From contig NZ_MSCT01000021.1 in the NCBI RefSeq assembly GCF_001921865.1, positions 92,437 to 156,436 on the forward strand: a DNA stretch of 64,000 nt, given 5' to 3'. The notes below the pieces were generated by a model. It searched no databases. It was not told the DNA's origin and saw nothing but the letters and a program-made list of their open reading frames with translations. This document shows positions 27,787 through 36,358 of this stretch, one piece after another. The translations under genes and the position numbers were made by a program. The stretch's first letter is position 1, and each line of letters starts with the position of its first letter. The DNA is from Pseudomonas chlororaphis (lineage in GTDB: Bacteria; Pseudomonadota; Gammaproteobacteria; Pseudomonadales; Pseudomonadaceae).

Positions 27787-29565
27787 TCAGAACTGCGCCG
27801 CCTCCAGCAGGAACAATGATTCGCTACCCGCCTTCACCGACGCGCTCAGCGAGTGGATACGCGGCAGCAGGCGGGCGAAGTAGAAGCGTGCGGTACCCAG
27901 TTTGCTGGCGTAGAAATCGTCTTGCGCCTCCTTGCCCAAGGCAGCTTTGGCCATCAACGCCCACATGTAGGCGTACGCGGTGTAACCAAACGCTTGCAGA
28001 TATTCCACCGACGCGGCGCCGATTTCGTTCGGGTTGGCCTTGGCCCGATCCAGCAACCACGCCGTCAGTTCGTCGAGATTATCCAGAGCCTCGTTCAGCG
28101 GCTGGGTGAACTCGCCCAGATCGGCGCTGGCGGTCGCGGCGAAATGGCGGATCTCGTCGGCGAACAGCTTGTAGAACGCCCCGCCGCTGCCGACGACCTT
28201 GCGCCCGACCAGGTCCAGCGCCTGGATGCCGTTGGTGCCTTCATAGATCTGGGTAATGCGCACATCGCGTACCAGTTGCTCCTGGCCCCACTCGCGGATA
28301 TAGCCGTGGCCACCGAAAATCTGCTGGCCGTGAATCGTGGTTTCCAAGCCCAGATCGGTCAGGAAAGCCTTGGCCACCGGCGTCAGCAGGGCGACCAGAT
28401 CTTCCGCGCGCTTACGCACGGCAGCATCTTCGCTGAACTTGGCGGTATCCAGCTGCATGGCCACGTAGGTGGAGAAGGCACGGCCGCCTTCGTTCGCGGC
28501 TTTCATGGTCAGCAGCATGCGCCGTACGTCCGGGTGGACGATGATCGGGTCGGCGACCTTGTCTTTAGCTTGCGGCCCGGTCGGTGCACGGCTTTGCAGG
28601 CGATCGCGGGCGTATTCCACAGCGTTCTGATAGGAACGCTCGCCCGAGGCCAGCCCCTGGATACCGACGCCCAGACGCTCGTAGTTCATCATGGTGAACA
28701 TCGCCGCCAGGCCCTTGTTCGGTTCGCCGACGATGTAGCCGACAGCCTCGTCGAAGTTCATCACGCAGGTAGCGGACGCCTGGATCCCCATCTTGTGCTC
28801 GATCGACCCACAGTTCGCCGGGTTGCGCGCGCCCAGGCTGCCATCGGCATTGACCAGGAACTTCGGCACCAGGAACAGCGAAATGCCTTTCGGACCCGCC
28901 GGCGCGTCCGGCAGCTTGGCCAGCACCAGGTGGATGATGTTCTCGGTCAGGTCGTGTTCGCCGCCGGTGATGAATATCTTGGTCCCGCTGACCTTGTAGG
29001 AACCATCGGCCTGCGGTTCGGCCTTGGTGCGGATAATGCCCAGGTCGGTGCCGGCGTGCGGCTCGGTCAGGCACATGGAGCCAGCCCAGACACCCGCGTA
29101 CATGTTCGGCAGGTAGGCCGCCTTCAGCTCTTCGCTGGCATGGGCGTTGATCGACAGGCAGGCCCCGGCGGTCAGCATCGGATACAGGCCGAACGACAGG
29201 CTGGCCGAGTTGACCATTTCTTCGACCTGCGCCGACACCGCCTTGGGCATGCCCATGCCGCCGTAGGCAGGATCGCCGCCCACGCCTACCCAACCGCCCT
29301 CGGCATAGGTTTTATAAGCCTGCGGAAAACCTGCCGGCGTGGTGACTGCGCCAGCGCTCCAGTGGCAGCCTTCTTCGTCGGCGCCGCGGCTTAGCGGGGC
29401 GATCGTTTTCCCGGTGACTTTACCGGCTTCTTCAAGAATCGCTTCGACGGTTTCAGCGTCGACAGTGTCCGCCAAGGCAGGCAGTTCGGCCCAGAGTCTG
29501 GCGACCTCGAACACTTCATTGAGGACGAAGCGCATATCGCGCAGGGGCGCTTTGTAGTCAGCCAT
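27787..29565 (-). CDS. Acyl-CoA dehydrogenase (paralogue 1, PA0508-like)
   Basis: The 592-residue FAD enzyme introduces the 2,3-double bond into acyl-CoA for beta-oxidation. It starts MADYKAPLRDMRFVLNEV, the N-terminal extension domain of the large bacterial acyl-CoA dehydrogenases. It carries MCLTEPHAGTDLG (flavin/substrate loop), KIFITGGEHD and IYEGTNGIQALDL, where the Glu is the likely catalytic base. A C-terminal extra helical domain follows. GAGGT lies upstream of the chosen ATG, and an ATG four codons earlier is less likely. Chain-length preference is unknown. Confidence 0.92.
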   Translation of the reverse strand: MADYKAPLRDMRFVLNEVFEVARLWAELPALADTVDAETVEAILEEAGKVTGKTIAPLSRGADEEGCHWSAGAVTTPAGFPQAYKTYAEGGWVGVGGDPAYGGMGMPKAVSAQVEEMVNSASLSFGLYPMLTAGACLSINAHASEELKAAYLPNMYAGVWAGSMCLTEPHAGTDLGIIRTKAEPQADGSYKVSGTKIFITGGEHDLTENIIHLVLAKLPDAPAGPKGISLFLVPKFLVNADGSLGARNPANCGSIEHKMGIQASATCVMNFDEAVGYIVGEPNKGLAAMFTMMNYERLGVGIQGLASGERSYQNAVEYARDRLQSRAPTGPQAKDKVADPIIVHPDVRRMLLTMKAANEGGRAFSTYVAMQLDTAKFSEDAAVRKRAEDLVALLTPVAKAFLTDLGLETTIHGQQIFGGHGYIREWGQEQLVRDVRITQIYEGTNGIQALDLVGRKVVGSGGAFYKLFADEIRHFAATASADLGEFTQPLNEALDNLDELTAWLLDRAKANPNEIGAASVEYLQAFGYTAYAYMWALMAKAALGKEAQDDFYASKLGTARFYFARLLPRIHSLSASVKAGSESLFLLEAAQF

Positions 29566-29697
29566 GGCAAACCTCACAAGATCTAAACAGGTGGGCTCGA
29601 ACGGCCCTATTTACGAAAGCTCGAGTGTAACCGAACAACTTTTAAGACACATAGGGTCAACACATGACTTTATTGTTAATTTTGGTCACCGACGATA

Positions 29698-29751
29698 ATC
29701 GCGAGCAAGCGTGTTCCTGCAGCCTTCTGCAGGAGCACGCTTGCTCGCGAT
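29698..29751. repeat. Long REP palindrome between two acyl-CoA dehydrogenase genes
   Basis: Two 25-base arms (29698–29722 and 29727–29751) form an almost perfect hairpin with one mismatch and a CCTT loop. Each arm contains the GCGAGCAAGC REP core. It sits 15 bases after the stop of the upstream gene (minus strand) and may act as its terminator or mRNA protector. Confidence 0.85.
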
Positions 29752-29766
29752 AAACGACGGCCCGTA

Positions 29767-31563
29767 TCAGAGCGCAAACAGCTGCGCCGGCAACTTCATC
29801 AGGCAGTCGCTACCTGCCTCGATCGCCGCCCGATGGGCAGCCGTGCGCGGCAGCAGGCGCTTGAAGTAGAACTCGCAGGTCGCCAGCTTGGCCTGGCAAT
29901 AATCGGCATCGCCCTCTCCGTTATCGAGCTGGGCCTGGGCCACCAGCGCCATGCGCAACCACAGGTAGGCAAGGACGATGTAGCCGCTGTACATCAGGTA
30001 ATCCAGCGCCGCGGCGCCGACCTCGTCGGGATTCTTCAGCGCCGCCATGCCCACCTGGGTGGTCAGCGTGCCCCATTCCTGGTTAAGCCCGTTGAGCTGC
30101 GCCACATAAGCCTTGAGCTGAGGATGGTCGGCATTGGCCGCGCAGAACCTGTGGACGATCTTGGTAAAACCCATCAGCAACTTGCCCTGGCTACCGAGCA
30201 CCTTGCGCCCCAGCAGGTCCAGGGCCTGGATGCCGTTGGTACCTTCATAGATCGGGGCGATGCGACAGTCGCGCACCAGTTGCTCCATGCCCCACTCACG
30301 GATGAAGCCATGGCCGCCAAACACCTGCATGCCGTGGTTGGTCACCTCTAGCCCGGTTTCGGTCATGAAGGCCTTGCAGATCGGTGTCAGGAAAGCCAAC
30401 AGGTTCTCGGCGTCCTGACGCTGGTCTTCATCGGCAGACAGGTGCGCCATATCCAGTAACTGTGCGGTGAAGTACGTCAGGGCGCGGTTGCCTTCGTTGA
30501 AGGCCTTCATGGTCAACAGCATGCGCCGTACATCGGGGTGGACGATGATCGGATCGGCGGCCTTGTCCGCTGCCTTCGGCCCGGTCAGAGAGCGCATTTG
30601 CAAGCGGTCGTTGGCGTATCTGATTGCCCCCTGGAAGCTTGCCTCGCCCAGGCACAAGCCCTGCATCCCGGTGCCGAGGCGCGCGTGGTTCATCATGGTG
30701 AACATGCAGTTCAGGCCCTTGTTGGCCTCGCCGATCAGGAAGCCCCTGGCGCCATCGAAATTCAGCACGCAGGTGGCCGAGGCCTTGATCCCCATCTTGT
30801 GTTCGATGGAGCCGCAGCTCACGCCATTGCGCTCCCCCGCCTCGCCTTGGGCATCGGGCAGGAACTTGGGCACGATAAACAGCGAAATGCCCTTGGTCCC
30901 TGCTGGCGCGTCCGGCAGCTTGGCCAGCACCAGGTGAATGATGTTCGCGCTCATGTCGTGTTCGCCGGCCGAGATGAAAATCTTGCTGCCGGAGATCTCA
31001 TAGCTGCCATCGGCCTGGGGTACAGCACGGGTCTTGATAAGGCCCAGGTCGGTGCCGCAATGGGCTTCGGTCAGGCACATGGTGCCGGTCCATTGGCCGA
31101 CGGTGAGTTTGCTCAGGTAGGTCTGCTTCTGTTCCGCGCTGCCGTGGGCATGAATCGCCGACATCGCGCCGTGGGTCAGGCCCGGGTACATGCCCCAGGA
31201 GGTGTTGCTGGAGCCGACCATCTCGCTGATCACCAACCCCAGCGAATGCGGCAGGCCCTGGCCGCCGTAGCTCGGGTCCGCCGCCAGGCCATGCCAGCCG
31301 CCCTCGACATACTGGGCAAACGCCTGCTTGAAACCCTTCGGCGTGGTGACCACGCCATTGTCGAAGTGACAGCCCTCTTCATCGCCGGAACGGTTCAGCG
31401 GCGCCAACACGTTCTCGCAGAACCTGGCCCCTTCTTCGAGGATCGCGGCAACCATGTCCGGGCTGGCGTCGTTGGCCCCTAGGGCGGCATAGCGGGTGTG
31501 GAAATCGAAGACGTGGTCGATCAGAAAGCGCATGTCGCGCAGGGGAGCTTTGTACTCGGGCAT
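29767..31563 (-). CDS. Acyl-CoA dehydrogenase (paralogue 2, PA0507-like)
   Basis: The 598-residue protein starts MPEYKAPLRDMRFLIDHVFD and has the same layout as its two neighbours: MCLTEAHCGTDLG, KIFISAGEHDMS, and IYEGTNGIQALDLLGRK with the catalytic Glu. GGAG lies upstream of the chosen ATG. It is 90 bases downstream of the diguanylate cyclase gene on the same strand and could be co-transcribed with it. It differs from paralogue 1 throughout, so the duplication is old. Confidence 0.92.
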   Translation of the reverse strand: MPEYKAPLRDMRFLIDHVFDFHTRYAALGANDASPDMVAAILEEGARFCENVLAPLNRSGDEEGCHFDNGVVTTPKGFKQAFAQYVEGGWHGLAADPSYGGQGLPHSLGLVISEMVGSSNTSWGMYPGLTHGAMSAIHAHGSAEQKQTYLSKLTVGQWTGTMCLTEAHCGTDLGLIKTRAVPQADGSYEISGSKIFISAGEHDMSANIIHLVLAKLPDAPAGTKGISLFIVPKFLPDAQGEAGERNGVSCGSIEHKMGIKASATCVLNFDGARGFLIGEANKGLNCMFTMMNHARLGTGMQGLCLGEASFQGAIRYANDRLQMRSLTGPKAADKAADPIIVHPDVRRMLLTMKAFNEGNRALTYFTAQLLDMAHLSADEDQRQDAENLLAFLTPICKAFMTETGLEVTNHGMQVFGGHGFIREWGMEQLVRDCRIAPIYEGTNGIQALDLLGRKVLGSQGKLLMGFTKIVHRFCAANADHPQLKAYVAQLNGLNQEWGTLTTQVGMAALKNPDEVGAAALDYLMYSGYIVLAYLWLRMALVAQAQLDNGEGDADYCQAKLATCEFYFKRLLPRTAAHRAAIEAGSDCLMKLPAQLFAL

Positions 31564-31653
31564 GGTCGTTTCTCCGGCGGCAGATCGACCCAACCTACTG
31601 CCGCTCCCAAGACCTGCCAATCACAGTCCAAACGCTGAATGCGCCGTCATCAC

Positions 31654-32946
31654 TCAACCCGCGGCGGCATCCATGCGCACCGCGCCACGGCGGTTCTGGC
31701 CGAAAGCCATGACGCAGTTACGCCCCGCGCCCTTGGCGCTGTACAGCGCCTGGTCGGCGGATTTGAGCACTTCTTCCGGCGAGCGGTGCTCCACCTGCCG
31801 CTCGGCGACACCGATACTGACGGTCACCGATACGCTGGAAGCCGCAACCACGCCGCGGCGCTGGCGCCCCTGCTGGTCGTCCTGGGGGCGGTTCTCCTGA
31901 TTGCGCAACTGGATGTTGTAGTTGGCGATAGTCTCGCGGATGACCTCCAGGTGCGGCATGCATTCCTCCAGCGTCTTGCCGGCGAACACCACCGCGAACT
32001 CCTCGCCGCCATAACGATAGGCACGGCCGCCGCCGGTGACTTTCGACAGTTTACTGGCCACCAGGCGCAGCACCTGGTCGCCGACATCGTGACCGTGGGT
32101 GTCGTTGAATTTCTTGAAGTGGTCGACGTCGCTCATCGCCAGCACGTAGTTGCGCCCCAGCCGCTGCATGCGTTCGTTCAGCGCCCGACGCCCCGGCAAG
32201 CCGGTCAGCTCATCGCGAAAGGCCATCTGGTACGCCTCATGGGCAACAGCCGACGCGATCATCAACATCACCTGGCTGCACATGATGTTCAGGGTGAACG
32301 GCAGGATGAAGGTCTTGGGCAGCATCCAGAACAACCCCAACAGCCCCACCAACTGCGCCGCATGCAACGGACGCGGGTTGCGCCAATACTGGATCGTCAG
32401 CAACAGGAAGGCGGCGAAAAACACCGGGTACGACAACTGGATCAGGCTCATCCAGGCTCCGTGCAGCGCTGGCCAGCGGATTTCCGCCAGCCAATTCAGC
32501 AGCGCCTGGGGATAACTCTGCTCGAGCCCCAGCGCCACACTGCCAAAGGCGAGCAAGACAGCGAAGCGCGCCACCATGTCCTGGAACAGGTGGGTACGCT
32601 CCTGCCAGGCCGCGAACAGACCGAACAGCAGCGGCAGCAACAGGCAGACCAGATGAAACACCACGGCAGCGTCTTCGCGCACCTTGCCGTTGTCGCGGTA
32701 GTAGTCGGTCTGGGTATCGAGCAGGAAATAGGCGATGTACACCGTGACCATCAGGAACAGCTCGCGCTGGCGCCGGTACACCGCGCAATAAGCCCCGCCG
32801 AGCAGCAGCACCAGGGTCGGCAAGACATTGAACAGCGAGGTGAAGAAGACGTTGAGATCCTTGACGTAGGCAGCCGCGAGCCCCGCAAGCAAGAGTAACA
32901 ATGACGGTAGAAAATGACTGAAACGTACAGCGGAAGAACGCGGCAA
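31654..32946 (-). CDS. Membrane diguanylate cyclase (GGEEF) without I-site
   Basis: The 430-residue protein makes cyclic di-GMP. The first 245 residues hold about six or seven hydrophobic helices with no recognised sensor fold. The GGDEF domain begins AFRDELTGLPGRRALNE, has SDVDHFKKFNDTHGHDVGDQ and the active-site RYGGEEF, and ends SADQALYSAKGAGRN. The residues before GGEEF (KVTGGGRAYRY) lack the RxxD inhibitory site. A Gln/Arg-rich insert (about 365–380) interrupts the end of the domain. It lies between two acyl-CoA dehydrogenase genes, and a perfect Vfr/CRP palindrome lies upstream. Confidence 0.93.
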   Translation of the reverse strand: MPRSSAVRFSHFLPSLLLLLAGLAAAYVKDLNVFFTSLFNVLPTLVLLLGGAYCAVYRRQRELFLMVTVYIAYFLLDTQTDYYRDNGKVREDAAVVFHLVCLLLPLLFGLFAAWQERTHLFQDMVARFAVLLAFGSVALGLEQSYPQALLNWLAEIRWPALHGAWMSLIQLSYPVFFAAFLLLTIQYWRNPRPLHAAQLVGLLGLFWMLPKTFILPFTLNIMCSQVMLMIASAVAHEAYQMAFRDELTGLPGRRALNERMQRLGRNYVLAMSDVDHFKKFNDTHGHDVGDQVLRLVASKLSKVTGGGRAYRYGGEEFAVVFAGKTLEECMPHLEVIRETIANYNIQLRNQENRPQDDQQGRQRRGVVAASSVSVTVSIGVAERQVEHRSPEEVLKSADQALYSAKGAGRNCVMAFGQNRRGAVRMDAAAG

Positions 32947-33015
32947 GGGTAAAGCTCCGACGCGGCTAAACAGTAGATAGCACTATGCCTTCAGCCGGCA
33001 TAGTAAAACAGGAAG

Positions 33016-33035
33016 AATGTGACACGTGTCACATT
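33016..33035. promoter_or_regulatory. Perfect CRP/Vfr palindrome upstream of the diguanylate cyclase gene
   Basis: AATGTGACACGTGTCACATT is a perfect 20-bp palindrome. Its core TGTGA-N6-TCACA is the exact CRP consensus, also recognised by Pseudomonas Vfr. It is centred about 79 bases upstream of the minus-strand cyclase start. The other flank is a terminated 3' end, so the cyclase is the only obvious target. Confidence 0.75.
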
Positions 33036-33110
33036 GCCACTTCTGTAACGGCAGGGAGCAAATTCTCTTAACGTTTTAGTCGGATTAATTTTCAGATTCA
33101 TCTCGCGCAC

Positions 33111-33144
33111 AAAAAAGCCGCTTCTCCCGAAGGAGAAGCGGCTT
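33111..33144 (-). terminator. Terminator of acyl-CoA dehydrogenase paralogue 3
   Basis: A perfect 12-bp stem (AGCCGCTTCTCC at 33116–33127 with GGAGAAGCGGCT at 33132–33143) and a CGAA tetraloop is followed on the minus strand by six U, 22 bases after the stop. Confidence 0.92.
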
Positions 33145-33165
33145 CTGCAACGACGCCGGAAGTGC

Positions 33166-34971
33166 TTAGTAAGCCAGGCCGAAATCGTCTTCTTTCATGT
33201 CCATCAGGTTGTTGGCACCCGAGAGCATGGTTGCAACGTGAGTGCGCGTACGCGGCAGGATGCGCTGGAAGTAGAAGCGCGCAGTCTGCAGCTTGGCGGT
33301 GTAGAACGCCTCTTCGGTGGTGCCGGCAGCCAGCTTCTCGGCAGCCAGGCGAGCCATGTCGGCCCAGAAGTAAGCCAGGCAGGCATAACCGGAGTACATC
33401 AGGTAGTCCACGGACGCGGCGCCAACCTCTTCACGGTCTTTCATGGCCGCCATACCGACCTTCATGGTCAGCTCGCCCCATTCCTTGTTCAACGCAGCCA
33501 GCGGTGCGACGAATTCTTTGACGGCATCGTTGCCTTCGTTGCTCTGGCAGAACTTGTGGACGATCTTGGTGAAGCCTTTCAGGGCTTCGCCTTGAGTCAT
33601 CAGCACTTTACGGCCCAGCAGGTCCAGGGCCTGGATACCGGTGGTGCCTTCGTACAGCATGGAAATACGGCTGTCGCGAACGTTCTGCTCCATGCCCCAC
33701 TCGGCGATGAAGCCGTGGCCGCCGTAGATCTGTACGCCGTGGTTGGCGGACTCGAAGCCGACTTCGGTCATGAAGGCCTTGGCGATCGGCGTCATGAAGG
33801 CCAGCAGCGCGTCGGCTTTCTTCTTCTCTTCTTCGTCCACGCCGTACTTGACGATATCGACCTGCTTGGCGGTGAAGTAGACCATCGCGCGGTTGCCTTC
33901 GGCGAAAGCCTTCATGGTCAACAGCATGCGACGTACGTCAGGGTGCACGATGATCGGGTCAGCGGCCTTGTCCGGCGCTTTCGGGCCAGTCAGGGAACGC
34001 ATTTGCAGGCGATCGCGAGCGTATTTCAGGCCACCCTGGAAACCGATTTCGGCGTGGGCCAGGCCTTGCAGCGCGGTCCCCAGGCGAGCGGTGTTCATGA
34101 AGGTGAACATGCAGTTCAGGCCTTTGTTCGCCGGGCCGATCAGGAAACCGGTGGCCGCGTCGAAGTTCATCACGCAGGTGGCGTTACCGTGGATACCCAT
34201 CTTGTGTTCCAGGGAACCGCAGCTCACTGCGTTGCGCTGGCCAACAGTGCCGTCGGCGTTCGGCAGGAACTTCGGCACGATGAACAGCGAGATGCCTTTG
34301 GTACCGGCCGGTGCATCCGGCAGGCGAGCCAGAACGATGTGGACGATGTTGTCGGCCATGTCGTGTTCACCGGCCGAGATGAAGATCTTGGTGCCAGTGA
34401 CTTTGTAGGAACCGTCGGCCTGAGGTTCGGCCTTGGTACGTAGCATGCCCAAGTCGGTGCCGCAGTGCGGTTCGGTCAGGCACATGGTGCCGGTCCACTC
34501 GCCGGATACCAGCTTGGTCAGGTAAGCCTCTTGCTGCTCGGGGGTGCCGTGCTCGGAGATGGTGTTCATCGCGCCATGGGACAGGCCTGGGTACATGCCC
34601 CACGACCAGTTGGCTTCGCCGACCATTTCGCTGACCGCAAGACCCAGGGATTCCGGCAGGCCTTGACCGCCGTGCTCGACGTCGTGCGCCAGGCTTGGCC
34701 AGCCGCCTTCGACGAATTGCTTGTAGGCCTCTTTGAAGCCAGTCGGGGTCTTAACGCCGGACTCGCTCCAGGTGCAGCCTTCCAGGTCGCCCACGCGGTT
34801 CAGAGGGGCCAGTACCTGCTCACAAAACTTCGCGCCTTCCTCGAGGATGGCGTCGACCATGTCTGGAGTAGCGTCCTGGCAAGCCGGCAGGCTCTGATAG
34901 TGCGCTTCATAACCGAGCAGCTCGTCACGAACGAAGCGAATATCACGCAAGGGGGCCTTGTAGTCAGGCAT
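33166..34971 (-). CDS. Acyl-CoA dehydrogenase (paralogue 3, PA0506-like)
   Basis: The 601-residue protein starts MPDYKAPLRDIRFVRDELLG and carries MCLTEPHCGTDLG, KIFISAGEHDMAD and LYEGTTGIQALDLLGRK, with the catalytic Glu. It ends on a full C-terminal domain. AGAGGT precedes the ATG. Its position next to the biotin operon matches PA0506 of P. aeruginosa, reported to be under the fatty-acid repressor PsrA. A PsrA-type operator lies 61–76 bases upstream of the start here. It has its own promoter and terminator, unlike paralogues 1 and 2. Confidence 0.93.
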   Translation of the reverse strand: MPDYKAPLRDIRFVRDELLGYEAHYQSLPACQDATPDMVDAILEEGAKFCEQVLAPLNRVGDLEGCTWSESGVKTPTGFKEAYKQFVEGGWPSLAHDVEHGGQGLPESLGLAVSEMVGEANWSWGMYPGLSHGAMNTISEHGTPEQQEAYLTKLVSGEWTGTMCLTEPHCGTDLGMLRTKAEPQADGSYKVTGTKIFISAGEHDMADNIVHIVLARLPDAPAGTKGISLFIVPKFLPNADGTVGQRNAVSCGSLEHKMGIHGNATCVMNFDAATGFLIGPANKGLNCMFTFMNTARLGTALQGLAHAEIGFQGGLKYARDRLQMRSLTGPKAPDKAADPIIVHPDVRRMLLTMKAFAEGNRAMVYFTAKQVDIVKYGVDEEEKKKADALLAFMTPIAKAFMTEVGFESANHGVQIYGGHGFIAEWGMEQNVRDSRISMLYEGTTGIQALDLLGRKVLMTQGEALKGFTKIVHKFCQSNEGNDAVKEFVAPLAALNKEWGELTMKVGMAAMKDREEVGAASVDYLMYSGYACLAYFWADMARLAAEKLAAGTTEEAFYTAKLQTARFYFQRILPRTRTHVATMLSGANNLMDMKEDDFGLAY

Positions 34972-35031
34972 AGCGATAAACCTCTGCTGATGTAACCGGG
35001 AATGAACGACCGCGTCGATTTATTGTGGCGG

Positions 35032-35047
35032 TCAAACAGTTGTTTGA
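35032..35047. promoter_or_regulatory. PsrA-type operator upstream of acyl-CoA dehydrogenase 3
   Basis: TCAAACAGTTGTTTGA is a dyad of two 7-base arms with a 2-base centre. It exactly fits the known PsrA motif (G/C)AAAC-N2–4-GTTT(G/C). PsrA is a TetR-family repressor released by long-chain acyl groups. The site is upstream of the minus-strand start at 34971 and overlaps the likely promoter. Nothing else was recognised in 35048–35171. Confidence 0.7.
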
Positions 35048-35171
35048 AACATACGTTTACGCCCAAATCTTGTCAAGCACCACGCAAACACCGTTCGTCA
35101 TCGATCCTCTGCAAGCCTTGCGCGCAAAGGCCCGCAGCGAATGCCGCGAAAGATCCGGGAGCAAAATAGAG

Positions 35172-35193
35172 TGTAGGAGCTGGCGGGCCAGCA
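35172..35193. repeat. Single degenerate REP
   Basis: TGTAGGAGCTGGCGGGCCAGC is a shortened member of the GTAGGAGC REP family with a GCTGG/CCAGC hairpin. Confidence 0.6.
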
Positions 35194-35273
35194 AGGAGGG
35201 GGATGGCGCCGTATCGAGGGAATCTTGCGCAGGTCACCGCGCTCGCAAAAGGAGCGCGGCTACCGAAGGGAGA

Positions 35274-35570
35274 TCAAGCGTAGGTGTCGATCAGCGTACC
35301 GAGCACTTCATCGGCGGCCTTGGCGACTTTCACGCCCAGCTCCGCCTGAACCTTGCCCATGGACATCTCGGCCATGCTGCTGGCCAGGTCCGATTGCTGG
35401 CTGCGATCGACCGAGCGCAGGCGTTCGGCCTGAACCTCGGAAGACTGGCTGGTGACGGAACGTTCGATGGTCGTACTGGCGATCTGGCCGGCAGCCTGAT
35501 CGACGCGGTTCTGCCCGGCCTGCACCGTACTCAGGCCGGCGTAGAAAGCGGTATTCCCGGTAATTTCCAT
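35274..35570 (-). CDS. Conserved small Pseudomonas protein (PA0505-like), function unknown
   Basis: The 98-residue product starts MEITGNTAFYAGLSTVQAGQ and is rich in Ala, Ser, Gln and Val, with long amphipathic helices and no Cys or membrane segment. The N-terminal pattern (small residues, LSTVQAGQNRVDQAAGQIAS) recalls the coiled N-terminal helices of flagellar rod or hook proteins, but no rod motif is complete. The gene sits between bioD and the acyl-CoA dehydrogenase, as in P. aeruginosa. Start ATG 35570 has only a weak GAG upstream. Confidence 0.7.
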   Translation of the reverse strand: MEITGNTAFYAGLSTVQAGQNRVDQAAGQIASTTIERSVTSQSSEVQAERLRSVDRSQQSDLASSMAEMSMGKVQAELGVKVAKAADEVLGTLIDTYA

Positions 35571-35677
35571 GGGAGAACTCGACCCTGAAAAGAATGGACG
35601 GCGTCCATTGAAGCAGACGCGTCAAAAAAAGACCCGTCAAAAACACTAATGGCACAGTGCCTGACCATAGGCAAAAT

Positions 35678-36358
35678 CTAGTCAAGCAAGTCCAGTTGCA
35701 GATGTTCGGCCACCGCTTCGGCACTGAGCGCCTTGAGTCTTGGGACCCGGCCCAGGCACGGCGCGGGCAGGCGCTCGGCCAGCGTGGCGAGGTTCTCCTC
35801 GAGCCGCGCAGTCTTGGGTTCGATGATATTGGCCACCCAGCCGGCCAGCTGCAAACCGTCCTGGGCGATGGCCTCGGCCGTCAGCAGGGCATGGTTGATA
35901 CAGCCCAGGCGCACGCCCACCACCAGAATCACCGGCAGATCCAGGGCCATGGCCAGGTCGGACAGATTGTCCTGGCCAGCCAGCGGCACACGCCAGCCGC
36001 CCGCGCCTTCGACCAGGGTAAAGTCCGCGCCCTTGGCCAGCAGCTGACGCATGGGGGTCAGCAAGCTCTGCACGGTCAACACCACGCCGGCCTCGCGGGC
36101 CGCCAGATGAGGGGCGATGGCCGGCTCGAAGGCCAGTGGATTGACTTCATCGTAGGTCAACGGCAACGAGCACTCGGCCAACAAGGCCAGTGCATCGGCA
36201 TTGCGCAGCCCCTTGGGCGTCAAGTCGCACCCCGAAGCCACCGGTTTCCCGGCGGCGGTGCTCAGCCCCGAAAGCCGCGCCGTATGCAATAACCCGGCGG
36301 CAATCGTGGTTTTGCCGACATCGGTGTCTGTTCCGGTGATGAAATAGGCTCGGTTCAT
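35678..36358 (-). CDS. bioD: Dethiobiotin synthetase
   Basis: BioD closes the ureido ring of dethiobiotin from 7,8-diaminopelargonate, CO2 and ATP. The 226-residue protein starts MNRAYFITGTDTDVGKTTIAAGLL, whose P-loop GTDTDVGKT is the family signature. The VEGAGGWRVPL motif follows at about residue 114. It overlaps bioC by four bases. It is the last gene of the bioB-F-H-C-D unit. Confidence 0.97.
   Translation of the reverse strand: MNRAYFITGTDTDVGKTTIAAGLLHTARLSGLSTAAGKPVASGCDLTPKGLRNADALALLAECSLPLTYDEVNPLAFEPAIAPHLAAREAGVVLTVQSLLTPMRQLLAKGADFTLVEGAGGWRVPLAGQDNLSDLAMALDLPVILVVGVRLGCINHALLTAEAIAQDGLQLAGWVANIIEPKTARLEENLATLAERLPAPCLGRVPRLKALSAEAVAEHLQLDLLD

Noticed and set aside
29566..29697. 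PsrA-like site upstream of acyl-CoA dehydrogenase 1
   Set aside because: GAACAACTTTTAAG has no paired AAAC/GTTT half-sites.
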